A DNA stretch of 64,000 bases from Xanthobacter autotrophicus Py2 (GTDB lineage: Bacteria > Pseudomonadota > Alphaproteobacteria > Rhizobiales > Xanthobacteraceae), in the NCBI GenBank assembly GCA_000017645.1, contig CP000781.1:4141501-4205500 (forward strand). Reading direction: 5' to 3'. Positions within the stretch are counted from its first letter, which is position 1. Every line of letters starts with the position of its first letter. Made by a program: the position numbers and the translations under genes. This document shows, in pieces, positions 15,186 through 25,532 of the stretch. The notes below the pieces were generated by a model. It did not search any database. It was not told the origin of the DNA and was given only the letters and a program-made list of their open reading frames with translations.

Positions 15186-16193
15186 ATGCCCATCAGCACC
15201 CCTGCGCGGCTTCTGGCCTCCGTCGCCTCCCTCGCCCTCATCGCCGCCACTGGCCCGGCGCTCGCCCAGAGCCAGTCGGTGGGCACCGCCGCCGCGGTCA
15301 ACCCGCGCTCCACCGGCTCGGGGACGCGCACGCTGGAGCTCGGCTCCAACATCGTCCATCGCGAGCGCATCGAGACCAGCAGCACCGGCAGCGTCCAGGT
15401 CCTGTTCGTGGACAAGACCACGCTGAACATCGGCCCCAATTCCAACCTCCTGATCGACGAGTTCGTCTACGACCCCAACGCCAAGAAGGGGTCTATGGCC
15501 ATTTCCCTCACCAAGGGCGCGGTGCGCTTCGTGGGCGGCAATGCCAGCCATTCGGACGGGGCGGAGGTGAAGACCCCGGTGGCCACCATCGGCATTCGTG
15601 GCGGCGTCGCGGCCATCCTCCATCGCGACGGCGAGACCCAGGCCATCCTCCAGTTCGGCACGCTGACCATCGTCGGGCCTTCGGGCGAGACGGTGGTGGT
15701 GCGCCGGCCCGGCTTCATGGTCACGGTCAACCGCGCCGGCATCACCGGGCCAACCCGCGTGCCGCAGGGCCAGATCGACGCCATCATCGCCCAGACCCGC
15801 AGCCGCACCGGCCAGAACGGCGGTCGCCCCGAGCCGACGCCGGACGTGACCGGCATCGACCGCGGTTCCAGCCATCCCTGTTCCATCCCGGTGCAGGGCC
15901 AGACCACCATGGATCTGGCCGCCGCCTCCTGCCGCTATGTGAACACCGACCTGAAGGGCGAGGCAGACCTGATCGCCCAACAGGCGGCGCAGCAGAACCA
16001 GGCGAACGTGCTCATTCCCCTCGTGCCGCAGGCGCCGTGCCCGCCCTATAGTTACAATTGCGGCGGCGGCGGTCCGGGTGGCTATTTCGCGGTGGGGCCG
16101 GTGGTGGTGCCGCAGCTGCCGCAGGGCAATCCCGGCGGCATCGGCGGCGGCATCGGTGGCTTCGGCCGCCCGCGCGGCGTCCTGGCCGACTGA
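15186..16193 (+). CDS. FecR-domain secreted protein
   Basis: A 335-residue protein with a signal peptide (LLASVASLALIAATGPALAQ). A FecR domain follows at about 35-175: RTLELGSNIVHRERIETSSTGSVQVLFVDKTTLNIGPNSNLLIDEFVY, then LTKGAVRFVGG and EVKTPVATIGIRGG in outline. There is no inner-membrane anchor, so this is not a sigma-factor regulator FecR. The C-terminus is Gly-rich (CGGGGPGGYF ... GGIGGGIGGFG). It is co-transcribed with the Slam-like gene. Inferred: a surface or exported protein handled by that partner. Confidence 0.85.
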   Translation: MPISTPARLLASVASLALIAATGPALAQSQSVGTAAAVNPRSTGSGTRTLELGSNIVHRERIETSSTGSVQVLFVDKTTLNIGPNSNLLIDEFVYDPNAKKGSMAISLTKGAVRFVGGNASHSDGAEVKTPVATIGIRGGVAAILHRDGETQAILQFGTLTIVGPSGETVVVRRPGFMVTVNRAGITGPTRVPQGQIDAIIAQTRSRTGQNGGRPEPTPDVTGIDRGSSHPCSIPVQGQTTMDLAAASCRYVNTDLKGEADLIAQQAAQQNQANVLIPLVPQAPCPPYSYNCGGGGPGGYFAVGPVVVPQLPQGNPGGIGGGIGGFGRPRGVLAD

Positions 16194-16307
16194 GCGGGCA
16201 TCGACCGAACCCGGCGCTGCGGCGCCAGCGGCCGCGGCCTGACCAGTGGCCGCGGGGCGCTGCCAGGGCCCGACTGAAAACTTGCCAGCAGGTTCGCTCG
16301 CAGCCGT

Positions 16308-17486
16308 TCACAGCAATGCGAGACAGCGCCGGGTGAGCACGTCGAGGGGATCTTCGGCCAGCATCGCCCGGTGCATGCGCCCCGCTGCCTCGGCCATGAG
16401 CAGGGCCTCCTCGTCCGCATGCATGGCGCGGATGGTTTCCACCGCCACCCGCACCCGGGGATCGAACAGCGGCACATTGTGGCTGAGGCCGGCGGCAGCG
16501 AGGCACTCGCCGTTCAGGTAATGCTCGCCGTGGACGCTGAGCGTCACCTGCGGCACGCCGGCCAGCAGCGCCTCGGTGGCGATGCCGGCACTGCCCTGGT
16601 GCAGCACCAGGCGGCTGCGCGACAGCACATCCGCCATCTGCGCCGGCTTGGCGTGGACATGGACGCCGGCGGTGCGCAAGGGCTCGGTCAGGCCTTCGGC
16701 GGCGCCGGGAATATGGATCTCCAGCTCCGGCCCCAGGGCGCGCAGGGCCTCCATCACATCCGGGCGGCTCGCCACCTGGACGTGAAGATAGGCGAAGATG
16801 CCGCGCGCGCCGGGCCGCATCTGGGTGAACGGCGCGCCGAGAATCGGCCCCTCGGCCTGGCGCTCCCGGAGGTCCGCATAGGGGTCGATGAGCGGGAAGG
16901 TGCGCACGAACACGTCGTCCCCCGCAAACAGGGCGCCGATGCGCGGCAGCTGTGCCATGCCTTCGTCCGCAAGCGCGCTGTTGACGCTGGCCAGAAGATC
17001 GGCGTCCCGGTGGACCGGCGGGGCGATCTCGTGCAGCACCGGCATCTGCTCGAGGTCCGCCGGCGGCAGGCAATAGGCGGTGCCGGCCTGCATGATGGCG
17101 CAGCGGCCCTGCGCGGCGGGAGCGGCGAGGGGGGCGTAGTCGCACACCATCAGGTCGGGCTGCTCCGCGTCCAGGATGGCGCGCCAGCCCCTTAGTGCCA
17201 TCCGCACGCTGGCAGGATCGCGCAGGCCGGCACGCCCGAGGCTGTCGGAGAGGGTGGCCGAGGCGGGCACTGCGTCTTCGGGGCGCTGGGGCGGCGGCGG
17301 CCAGATCGGCGATTGGATCACCCGGATGCCTGCCTCGGCGAGGGGGGCCGACAATTGTGGATAGCGGACCGCCGCCACCACCTCGTTGCCTGCGGCCATG
17401 AGCCTGCGGCCGAGGCGGGAGAGCTGCGTCGTATGGCCGAAGCCGGCTCCCTGCTCCCACGCCAGCAGCACACGCTTCGCCCGCAT
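16308..17486 (-). CDS. GT1-like glycosyltransferase (UDP-glycosyltransferase fold)
   Basis: The 392-residue protein has the two-Rossmann layout of MurG/UGT-type enzymes. The N-terminal part has AWEQGAGFGHTTQLSRLGRRLMAAGNEV, an acceptor-side loop. The C-terminal donor site has AQMADVLSRSRLVLHQGSAGIATEALLAGVPQVTL, with the HQGSAG segment typical of the family. No signal peptide or transmembrane span. The acceptor is unknown; it may be a lipid or polyketide as in other bacterial GT1 enzymes. Stands alone. Confidence 0.85.
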   Translation of the reverse strand: MRAKRVLLAWEQGAGFGHTTQLSRLGRRLMAAGNEVVAAVRYPQLSAPLAEAGIRVIQSPIWPPPPQRPEDAVPASATLSDSLGRAGLRDPASVRMALRGWRAILDAEQPDLMVCDYAPLAAPAAQGRCAIMQAGTAYCLPPADLEQMPVLHEIAPPVHRDADLLASVNSALADEGMAQLPRIGALFAGDDVFVRTFPLIDPYADLRERQAEGPILGAPFTQMRPGARGIFAYLHVQVASRPDVMEALRALGPELEIHIPGAAEGLTEPLRTAGVHVHAKPAQMADVLSRSRLVLHQGSAGIATEALLAGVPQVTLSVHGEHYLNGECLAAAGLSHNVPLFDPRVRVAVETIRAMHADEEALLMAEAAGRMHRAMLAEDPLDVLTRRCLALL

Positions 17487-17798
17487 CGTCCGTGATCTCC
17501 CTGACTGCTCTCCGGCGCTTCCGGGATGGCGGAGGCGGAGCCACTTGTCCAGCGCACCGCAATGCGCAGGATCATTGCGCAGGACGGCGACAGGATGCTC
17601 AATGGGTGGGCAGATTTACCCTGCGCTCGGCGAGGCGCGGAGCCGGCCTTCCGGAACGCGAGCCGGCCGGTGCAAAGCGCGGAACCTTGGCACGCGGGTT
17701 GCTGTTCCCGCGGCAGGCCGACGACACAGGTCACGCCGCGCCGGGGTGGATCTGGCGCGGACAACGCCACAGGACCGGAATCCCGGGAGGAGCCTTGC
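17487..17798. other. divergent intergenic region upstream of the ABC-XDH operon
   Basis: About 312 bp between the divergent glycosyltransferase and ABC genes. It contains an inverted repeat GCAATG-N8-CATTGC (17559-17578) that overlaps a direct repeat TGCGCAGGA. This could be a regulator site for either operon. I see no terminator and no RNA gene. Confidence 0.4.
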
Positions 17799-18806
17799 AT
17801 GACGCCGTTACGTACTCTTCTGGCCGCCGCGCTCACCCTTCTCGCGGTGGCGCCGGCCGTGGCCGAGACCGACGTGAAATTCGCCCTCGACTGGAAGTTC
17901 GAGGGGCCGTCCGCGCCCTATTTCGTGGCGCTGGACAAGGGCTACTACAAGGCGGAAGGCCTCAACGTCACCATCGACTCCGGGCCGGGCTCGGTGGCCG
18001 GCATCGCGCGGGTGGCGGCGGGCACCTATCCCATCGGCTTCTTCGACATCAACTCGCTGATGAAGTTCCGCGACCAGAATCCGGACAAGGCGGTGAAGGC
18101 CGTGCTCATGGTCTATGACGAGCCGCCCTTCTCCATCGTCACGCTGAAGAAGACCGGCATCGCCAAGCCGAAGGACCTGGAGGGCAAGACCCTGGGCGCC
18201 CCCGCGCCCGACGGCGCCTTCGCTCAGTGGAAGGCCTTCGTGAAGGAGAACGGCATCGACGCCGACAAGGTGAAGATCGAAAACGTGGGCTTCCCCGTCC
18301 GCGAGCCCATGCTGGCGGCGGGCCAGGTGGACGCCATCACCGGCTTCTCCTTCTCCTCCTTCTTCAACCTGCGGCAGAAGGGCGTGCCCGCCGAGGACAT
18401 CGTGGTAATGCTCATGTCCAAGTATGGGCTGGTGCTCTACGGCAACGCCATCATGGTGAACCCGGACTATGCCAAGGCCCATCCCGAGGTGGTGAAGGGC
18501 TTCGTGAAGGCCACCATCAAGGGCATCATCGAGACCGCCCGCGATCCCAAGGCCGCCATCGCCTCGGTGATGAAGCGCAACGAGACCGCGGACGAGGCCA
18601 TCGAGTTGGCGCGCCTCGAAATGGCCCTGCGCGACAACATCGTCACAGCCTGGGTTAAGGCCAACGGCGTGGGCGACGTGGACCCGGCGCGGCTTGCGAA
18701 ATCCATCGATCAGGTGGCCGTCACCTACGACTTCAAGGCCAAGCCCACGGCGGCGGACATCTTCACCGGGGAATACCTGCCGCCGGCGGCTGAGCGGAAG
18801 CTTTAA
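17799..18806 (+). CDS. ABC transporter substrate-binding protein (NMT1/SsuA/TauA-like)
   Basis: The 335-residue periplasmic protein has a signal peptide (LRTLLAAALTLLAVAPAVAE) and an NMT1/THI5-like fold: KFALDWKFEGPSAPYFVALDKGYYKAEGLNVTIDSGPGS. Later blocks are KPKDLEGKTLGAPAPDGAF and DAITGFSFSSFFNL. The ATG at 17799 has a strong GGGAGGAG. Members bind nitrate, alkanesulfonates, taurine or pyrimidine/purine-like ligands. As first gene of an operon with xanthine dehydrogenase, a purine-like heterocycle is a plausible ligand. That is inference from context. Confidence 0.9.
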   Translation: MTPLRTLLAAALTLLAVAPAVAETDVKFALDWKFEGPSAPYFVALDKGYYKAEGLNVTIDSGPGSVAGIARVAAGTYPIGFFDINSLMKFRDQNPDKAVKAVLMVYDEPPFSIVTLKKTGIAKPKDLEGKTLGAPAPDGAFAQWKAFVKENGIDADKVKIENVGFPVREPMLAAGQVDAITGFSFSSFFNLRQKGVPAEDIVVMLMSKYGLVLYGNAIMVNPDYAKAHPEVVKGFVKATIKGIIETARDPKAAIASVMKRNETADEAIELARLEMALRDNIVTAWVKANGVGDVDPARLAKSIDQVAVTYDFKAKPTAADIFTGEYLPPAAERKL

Positions 18807-18839
18807 GGCCTCAAGCCGTAAGGGCGATCAGGAGCGGTG

Positions 18840-19466
18840 ATGCGCATCTATGGGATGAACGGGTCGGGCAATTGCTGGAAGGCGGCGCAGATTCTGAGCC
18901 TCACCGGCCACGACTTCGAATGGGTGGAGACATCGAGCGGCGCCGCCGGTACCCGCTCGGCGGATTTCCTCGCACTCAATGCCATTGGCAAGGTTCCCGT
19001 CGTCGTGCTCGACGACGGGACGGCGCTGAGGGAAAGCAACGCCATCCTTCTGCATTTCGCCGAAGGCACGCCGTGGCTGCCGCCGCCCGGCCTTGCGCGC
19101 ACCCGCGTGCATGAGTGGCTGTTCTTCGAGCAGTACAGCCACGAGCCCTATATCGCCGTGGCGCGCTATCTGAAATCGTGGCTGCGGCAGGCGCATCTCC
19201 ACGAGGCGCGGCTGGCCGACTGCGCCACCCGAGGTGCCGCCGCGCTGGATGTGATGGAGCAGCACCTTGCGGGCGAGCCATGGCTCGTGGGGGAGGGGCC
19301 GACCATCGCCGACCTCGCTTTGTTCGCCTACACCCATCGCGCCGAGGAGGCGGACTTCGACCTCGCGCAGTGGCCGGCGGTGCTCGCATGGGTGGATCGG
19401 GTCGCCGCGCTGCCCGGCATCAACCTCATCCCGCCGCTCGACGAGATCCTGCCCCGCGCAAGTTGA
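18840..19466 (+). CDS. glutathione S-transferase
   Basis: A 208-residue GST. The thioredoxin-like N-terminal domain begins MRIYGMNGSGNCWKAAQILSLTGHDFEWVE and has the cis-Pro in GKVPVVVLDDG and the ESNAIL glutathione-binding motif. The C-terminal helical domain holds LVGEGPTIADLALFAYTH. The ATG at 18840 sits 5 bp after GGAG, which is better than the GTG at 18837. It sits 33 bp after the substrate-binding gene and 42 bp before the ATPase gene, inside the operon. A conjugating role on the imported substrate is possible. Confidence 0.9.
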   Translation: MRIYGMNGSGNCWKAAQILSLTGHDFEWVETSSGAAGTRSADFLALNAIGKVPVVVLDDGTALRESNAILLHFAEGTPWLPPPGLARTRVHEWLFFEQYSHEPYIAVARYLKSWLRQAHLHEARLADCATRGAAALDVMEQHLAGEPWLVGEGPTIADLALFAYTHRAEEADFDLAQWPAVLAWVDRVAALPGINLIPPLDEILPRAS

Positions 19467-19508
19467 CGACGGCGGCCATGCGGCCGCTCCAGATCCGAAA
19501 GGCCCGTC

Positions 19509-20291
19509 GTGATCGCCCTCGACAACGTGACCCTCACCTATCCCGGCCGAACCGGCCCGGTGACGGCGCTGGCCGGCACCACGCTCCATGTGCGGCGGGG
19601 CGAGTTTGCCGCCGTGGTGGGGCCGTCCGGCTGCGGCAAGTCCACGCTGATGAAGCTGGTGACGGGCCTCATCCGCCCCACCTCTGGCACCGTGGCGGTG
19701 GAGGGCAAGCCCGTCACCGGCCCGGTGAAGCTTGCCGGCATGGCGTTCCAGAACGCCAATCTGCTGCCGTGGCGCACCGTGCTCGCCAACGTGATGCTGC
19801 CGCTGGAGATCGTGCCGCCCTATCGCCAGCGTTTCTCCCGTGACAAGGCCGCGTTCCAGGACAAGGCCATGGCGCTGCTCAATGTGGTGGGACTTGGCGC
19901 CTTCGCCGACCGGTTTCCGTGGGAGATGTCCGGCGGCATGCAGCAGCGGGCCTCCCTGTGCCGTGCCCTCATCCACGAGCCGGCGCTGCTCATGCTGGAC
20001 GAGCCGTTCGCGGCGCTGGACGCCTTCACCCGCGAGGAATTGTGGTGCGTGCTACGCGACCTCTGGCAGAAGCTCGGCTTCACGGTGATCCTGGTGACCC
20101 ACGACCTGCGCGAGGCCGGTTTCCTCGCCGACACCATCCATGTGATGAGCGCGCGCCCCGGCCGCATCGCGGAGACGCGGGCGGTGGACTTCCCGCGCCC
20201 GCGCGATCTCGATGTCTGCTACACGCCGGACTTCACCCAGCTGGTGCACGAACTGCGCGGCAAGATCGCCGAAGCCCGGCAGGCGGCGTGA
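19509..20291 (+). CDS. ABC transporter ATP-binding protein (SsuB/TauB-like)
   Basis: The 260-residue ATPase starts at a GTG at 19509. Walker A is GPSGCGKST, the Q-loop lies in AFQNANLLPW, the signature is MSGGMQQRASLCRALIHEP, Walker B is LLMLDEPFAALD and the switch His is in LVTHDLREA. This set matches the nitrate/sulfonate/taurine subfamily. The stop is 1 bp from the permease ATG, so they are coupled. Confidence 0.94.
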   Translation: MIALDNVTLTYPGRTGPVTALAGTTLHVRRGEFAAVVGPSGCGKSTLMKLVTGLIRPTSGTVAVEGKPVTGPVKLAGMAFQNANLLPWRTVLANVMLPLEIVPPYRQRFSRDKAAFQDKAMALLNVVGLGAFADRFPWEMSGGMQQRASLCRALIHEPALLMLDEPFAALDAFTREELWCVLRDLWQKLGFTVILVTHDLREAGFLADTIHVMSARPGRIAETRAVDFPRPRDLDVCYTPDFTQLVHELRGKIAEARQAA

Positions 20292-20292
20292 G

Positions 20293-21069
20293 ATGAAGAT
20301 GAAGCTCTCCGCCGAGGATATCGCCCCCGTCGCCTTCACCGTGGGCCTGTTCGTGATCTGGGAGGCGGCGTGCCGCCTGTTCCGGATCGACACCTTCATC
20401 CTGCCCGCGCCCACCGATATTTTCGCCGCCATGGGCAAATACTGGTGGCCGCTGCTCAAAAACTCCTTCGTCACCCTGTGGACCACCATGGCCGGCTTTG
20501 CCATCGCCGTGGTGTTCGGCATCGCGTTGGGCATGGTTGTGGGCTGGTCGCGCACCATCTATCGCGGGCTCTACCCGGTGATGATCGGGTTCAACTCGGT
20601 GCCCAAGGTGGCGGTGGTGCCCATCCTCATCATGTGGTTCGGCATCGGCGAGATCCCTGCCATCCTCACCGCCTTCCTCATCTCCTTCTTTCCCATCGTG
20701 GTGAACGTGGCCACCGGCCTTGCTACCACCGAGCCGGAGCTGGAAGACGTGCTGCGGGCACTGGGCGCCTCCAAACTCGACATCATGCGCAAGGTGGGCA
20801 TCCCGCGCACCGGCCCCTATCTGTTCGGGGCGCTGAAGGTGGGCATCACGCTCGCCTTCGTCGGCGCGGTGGTGTCGGAGACCATCGGCGCCAATGCGGG
20901 GGTGGGTCATCTGATGGTGCAGGCGGGTTCCAACTTCCAGATGCCGCTGGTGTTCGCGGGCCTGCTGGCGCTCGCGGTGGAGGGCATCCTCATGTACGCC
21001 ATTTTCGCCGCCTTCGAGCGCCGCATGGTGGCCTGGGCGTTCCGCTCCTCCACCGGCGCGGGAGGCTGA
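20293..21069 (+). CDS. ABC transporter permease (SsuC/TauC-like)
   Basis: A 258-residue inner-membrane permease with about six transmembrane helices. The BPD_transp_1 coupling (EAA) region reads EPELEDVLRALGASKLDIMRKVGIPRTGPYLFGALKVGITLA in outline. It shows the usual mid-protein IMWFGIGEIPAILTAFLISFFPIVVNV. The ATG at 20293 is one base after the ATPase stop. Completes the three-component importer with the substrate-binding and ATPase genes upstream. Confidence 0.93.
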   Translation: MKMKLSAEDIAPVAFTVGLFVIWEAACRLFRIDTFILPAPTDIFAAMGKYWWPLLKNSFVTLWTTMAGFAIAVVFGIALGMVVGWSRTIYRGLYPVMIGFNSVPKVAVVPILIMWFGIGEIPAILTAFLISFFPIVVNVATGLATTEPELEDVLRALGASKLDIMRKVGIPRTGPYLFGALKVGITLAFVGAVVSETIGANAGVGHLMVQAGSNFQMPLVFAGLLALAVEGILMYAIFAAFERRMVAWAFRSSTGAGG

Positions 21070-21073
21070 CCGG

Positions 21074-22473
<1,400 letters not shown>

Positions 22474-22477
<4 letters not shown>

Positions 22478-24768
22478 GCCGCGTGGTCCATGCTCCCGCC
22501 CGCCACGAGAGCGCCAGCGCCCATGTGAGCGGGCGTGCGCTCTATCTCGACGACATGCCGGAGCCGCCCGGCCTGCTCCATGGCGTGCTGGTGCTGAGCC
22601 CGCACCCCCATGCGCGGATCGTCTCCATCGACCTCTCCGCCGCCCGTGCCCTGCCCGGCGTGGTGGCGGTGGCGGCGGGGGACGTGCCCGGCGTCAACGA
22701 CATCGCCCCCATCCGCACCGGTGAGCCGGCTCTGGCGCAGGGGGTGGTGGAGTATGTGGGTCACCCGGTCGCCGCCGTGGCCGCGCCAACGCTAGATGAA
22801 GCTCGCTCCGCCGCCGCTTTGGTGAAGATCGAATACGAGAAGCTGCCCGCGCTCCTCGACCTCGAAGAAGCCCTCGCCGCCGGCGCGCGCGTCGCACCCG
22901 ACCAGATGGTGGGGCGAGGCGATGTGGATGCCGCGCTCGCCGCTGCCCCCCATCGCATCACCGGGGAGGTGTGTTGCGGCGGGCAGGATCACTTTTATCT
23001 CGAAGGCCAGATCGCCATCGCCGTGCCGGGGGAGGACCGCGACATGCAGGTCTATTCCTCCACCCAGCACCCCACCGAGGCGCAGCACGGCGTCGCCCAT
23101 GTGCTCGGGCTGCCGTTCGCCGCCGTGACCGTGGAGGTGCGGCGCATGGGCGGGGCGTTCGGTGGCAAGGAGAGCCAGGCCACCATCATCGCCGCCATCG
23201 CCGCGCTGCTCGCCCATCACGCGCGAAAGCCGGTGAAACTGCGCCTGCCGCGCGACGTGGACATGGAGGCCACCGGCAAGCGCCATCCCTTCCGCATCCG
23301 CTGGAATGTGGGCTTCGACAGCGAGGGGCGTCTCGCCGGCCTCGACCTGGAGCTTGCCGCCGATTGCGGCAATGTGGCGGACCTCTCCCCGGCGGTGGTC
23401 TCGCGCGCCCTGTGCCATGCGGACAATTGCTATTTCATCCCGGCGGCGCGCTATCGCGGGCTGCTGGTGAAGACCAACACCGTCTCCAACACCGCCTTCC
23501 GCGGCTTCGGCGCGCCGCAGGGGATGCTGGCCATCGAGGCGGTGATGGAGGCCGTCGCCCGCCATCTGGGCCTGCCCATCGAGGAGCTGCGGGCGGCGAA
23601 TTTCTATGGCGACGCGCCGCGCAACATCACCCCCTACGGGCAGGAGGTGGAGGACAACATCATCGCCGAGGTGGTGGCCGAGCTTGACGGCAGGGCGGAC
23701 CTTGCCGCGTGGCGGCGCGACATTGCGGCTTTCAATGCGACGAGCCCCATAATCCGCAAGGGTCTCGCCACCATGCCCATCAAGTTCGGGGTGTCGTTCA
23801 ACCTGACCACACTGAACCAGGCCGGCGCGCTGGTGCACGTCTACACCGACGGCTCGGTGCACTTGAACCACGGCGGCACAGAGATGGGGCAGGGCCTGTT
23901 CGTGAAGGTGGCGCAGGTGGTGGCGGACGCCTTCGGCATTCCCCTCGACCATGTGCGGGTCTCCGCCACCAGCACCGCGAAGGTGCCCAACACCTCGCCC
24001 ACGGCGGCGTCCTCCGGCTCCGACCTCAACGGCATGGCGGCGCTGATCGCGGCGCAGGAGATCCGGGGCCGCATGGCAGGTGTGGTCGGCGCCCGTTTCG
24101 GGGTGCCGGCGGAGGACGTGGTGTTCGCCGACGGGCGGGTCAGCGCGGGCAACCAGAGCCTCTCCTTCGGCGAGGCGGCCAAGCTCGCGTGGCAGGAGCG
24201 GGTGCAGCTCTCCGCCGCCGGCTTCTACAAGACGCCGAAGATCCATTTCGACCTCGCCACCGCGCAGGGCCGGCCCTTCTATTATTATACCTATGGCGCG
24301 GCGGCGGCCGAGGTGGCGGTGGATACCCTCACCGGCGAGGTGCGGGTGCTGCGGGCCGAGATCGTACAGGATTGCGGCCGCTCCCTGAACCCGGCCATTG
24401 ATCTGGGACAGGTGGAAGGCGCCTTCGTTCAGGGCCTCGGCTGGCTCACCTGCGAGGAGCTGAAATGGACCCCTGAGGGCCGCCTCGCGACCCGTGGCCC
24501 CTCCACCTACAAGATCCCCGGCTCCCGCGACGTGCCGCCCGATTTCCGTGTCCACCTGCTCGATCGGCCCAACCGGGAAGAGACGGTGCTTCGCTCGAAG
24601 GCGGTGGGCGAGCCGCCCCTGATGCTTGCCATCTCGGTGTGGCTTGCCATCCGCGATGCCATCGCCAGCGTTGCGGGGGAAGGACCCATCCGCCTCGATG
24701 CGCCGGCGACGCCCGAGCGGGTGCTGGAGGCGGTGGCGCTCCGCGGGGGCCATGCCGGGGCCGGATAA
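22474..24768 (+). CDS. xdhB: xanthine dehydrogenase molybdopterin-binding subunit
   Basis: The 764-residue large subunit begins at an ATG overlapping the xdhA stop (ATGA). It has the aldehyde oxidase/xanthine dehydrogenase a/b hammerhead (SGRALYLDDMPEPPGLLHGVLVLSPHPHARI), the MoCo motif GGAFGGKESQ, a GGTEMGQGLF turn and the catalytic Glu region SKAVGEPPLML near the C-terminus. It oxidises hypoxanthine/xanthine-type purines. The upstream open frame in this register is an artefact of GC-rich sequence. Confidence 0.95.
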
Positions 24769-24877
24769 CCCACGGGCAGGCACGATTCCCGTTGCCTCCT
24801 GCGCCCCGCGTCGGATATCTCCCCCAACGCCCCGCGCCACAGGCCGGCGGGAGGACGCGACGCAAAGGACGAAACAG

Positions 24878-25429
24878 ATGGCGCTTTTCGATCGGCTACC
24901 CGCCTTCCGCCTGTCCGGGATCTCCGCACTGATCGTGTCGGCCGTCGCGTTCGCCGTACCCGCCGCCGCCCAGACCGCCGCCGCGCCCTCCACCGATGCC
25001 CCGGCCACGGTGACCCGCTCGGTCCATGACGACTGGACGGTGCGGTGCCAGGGCGAGGCCGAGAAGCGCGCCTGCGAGGCGGTGCAGACCCTTCAGCCCA
25101 CGGGCGGCTCGGGCATCCTCGCCCATATCGCCGTGCGGGCGGACAAGGGCGGCCCGGTCCGCCTCATCGTCCTGACGCCGCCCGGCGTGTGGCTGCCCAC
25201 GAACGTTGCCCTGAAGGTTGCCGGCGTCACCGACGTGGTGCTCACCTTCAAGCGTTGCGGCCAGTTCTGCGTGGCCTCCACCGAGCTGGACAAGGACCAA
25301 CTGGCGGCGCTGAAGGCCAGCTCCGGTACGGGCGACCTCGTGTTCGAGGACGGCTCGCGCCATCCCATCATCCTGCCCCTGTCCTTCAAGGGCCTCGGCG
25401 CAGCCATGGAAGCCAGCCTCAAGGGCTGA
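24878..25429 (+). CDS. invasion-associated locus B (IalB) family protein
   Basis: A 183-residue periplasmic protein with a signal peptide (RLSGISALIVSAVAFAVPAAAQ). The IalB fold is seen in VHDDWTVRCQGEAEKRACEAVQTL, then GPVRLIVLTPPGVWLPTNVALKV, and the disulfide-linked RCGQFCVASTELD. Four cysteines are conserved. It was first studied in Bartonella invasion; in free-living Rhizobiales the role is unclear, possibly envelope. Stands 109 bp after xdhB and may be independently transcribed. Confidence 0.9.
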   Translation: MALFDRLPAFRLSGISALIVSAVAFAVPAAAQTAAAPSTDAPATVTRSVHDDWTVRCQGEAEKRACEAVQTLQPTGGSGILAHIAVRADKGGPVRLIVLTPPGVWLPTNVALKVAGVTDVVLTFKRCGQFCVASTELDKDQLAALKASSGTGDLVFEDGSRHPIILPLSFKGLGAAMEASLKG

Positions 25430-25532
25430 GGCGGCTTTCGGCCGGCGGAGCTCGGCGCACCGACTCCGGTGGAACGGGGCGTTGGTATTGAATTCATAAA
25501 GACGGCTTCGAGCCGAGCGCCGCGACGGCGCC

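Noticed and set aside
13746..15980. A 744-codon minus-strand open frame antisense to the Slam-like and FecR genes
   Set aside because: It is Gly/Ala/Arg-rich with no domain signature, as expected from a shadow frame in GC-rich DNA. The plus-strand genes have signal peptides and clear folds.
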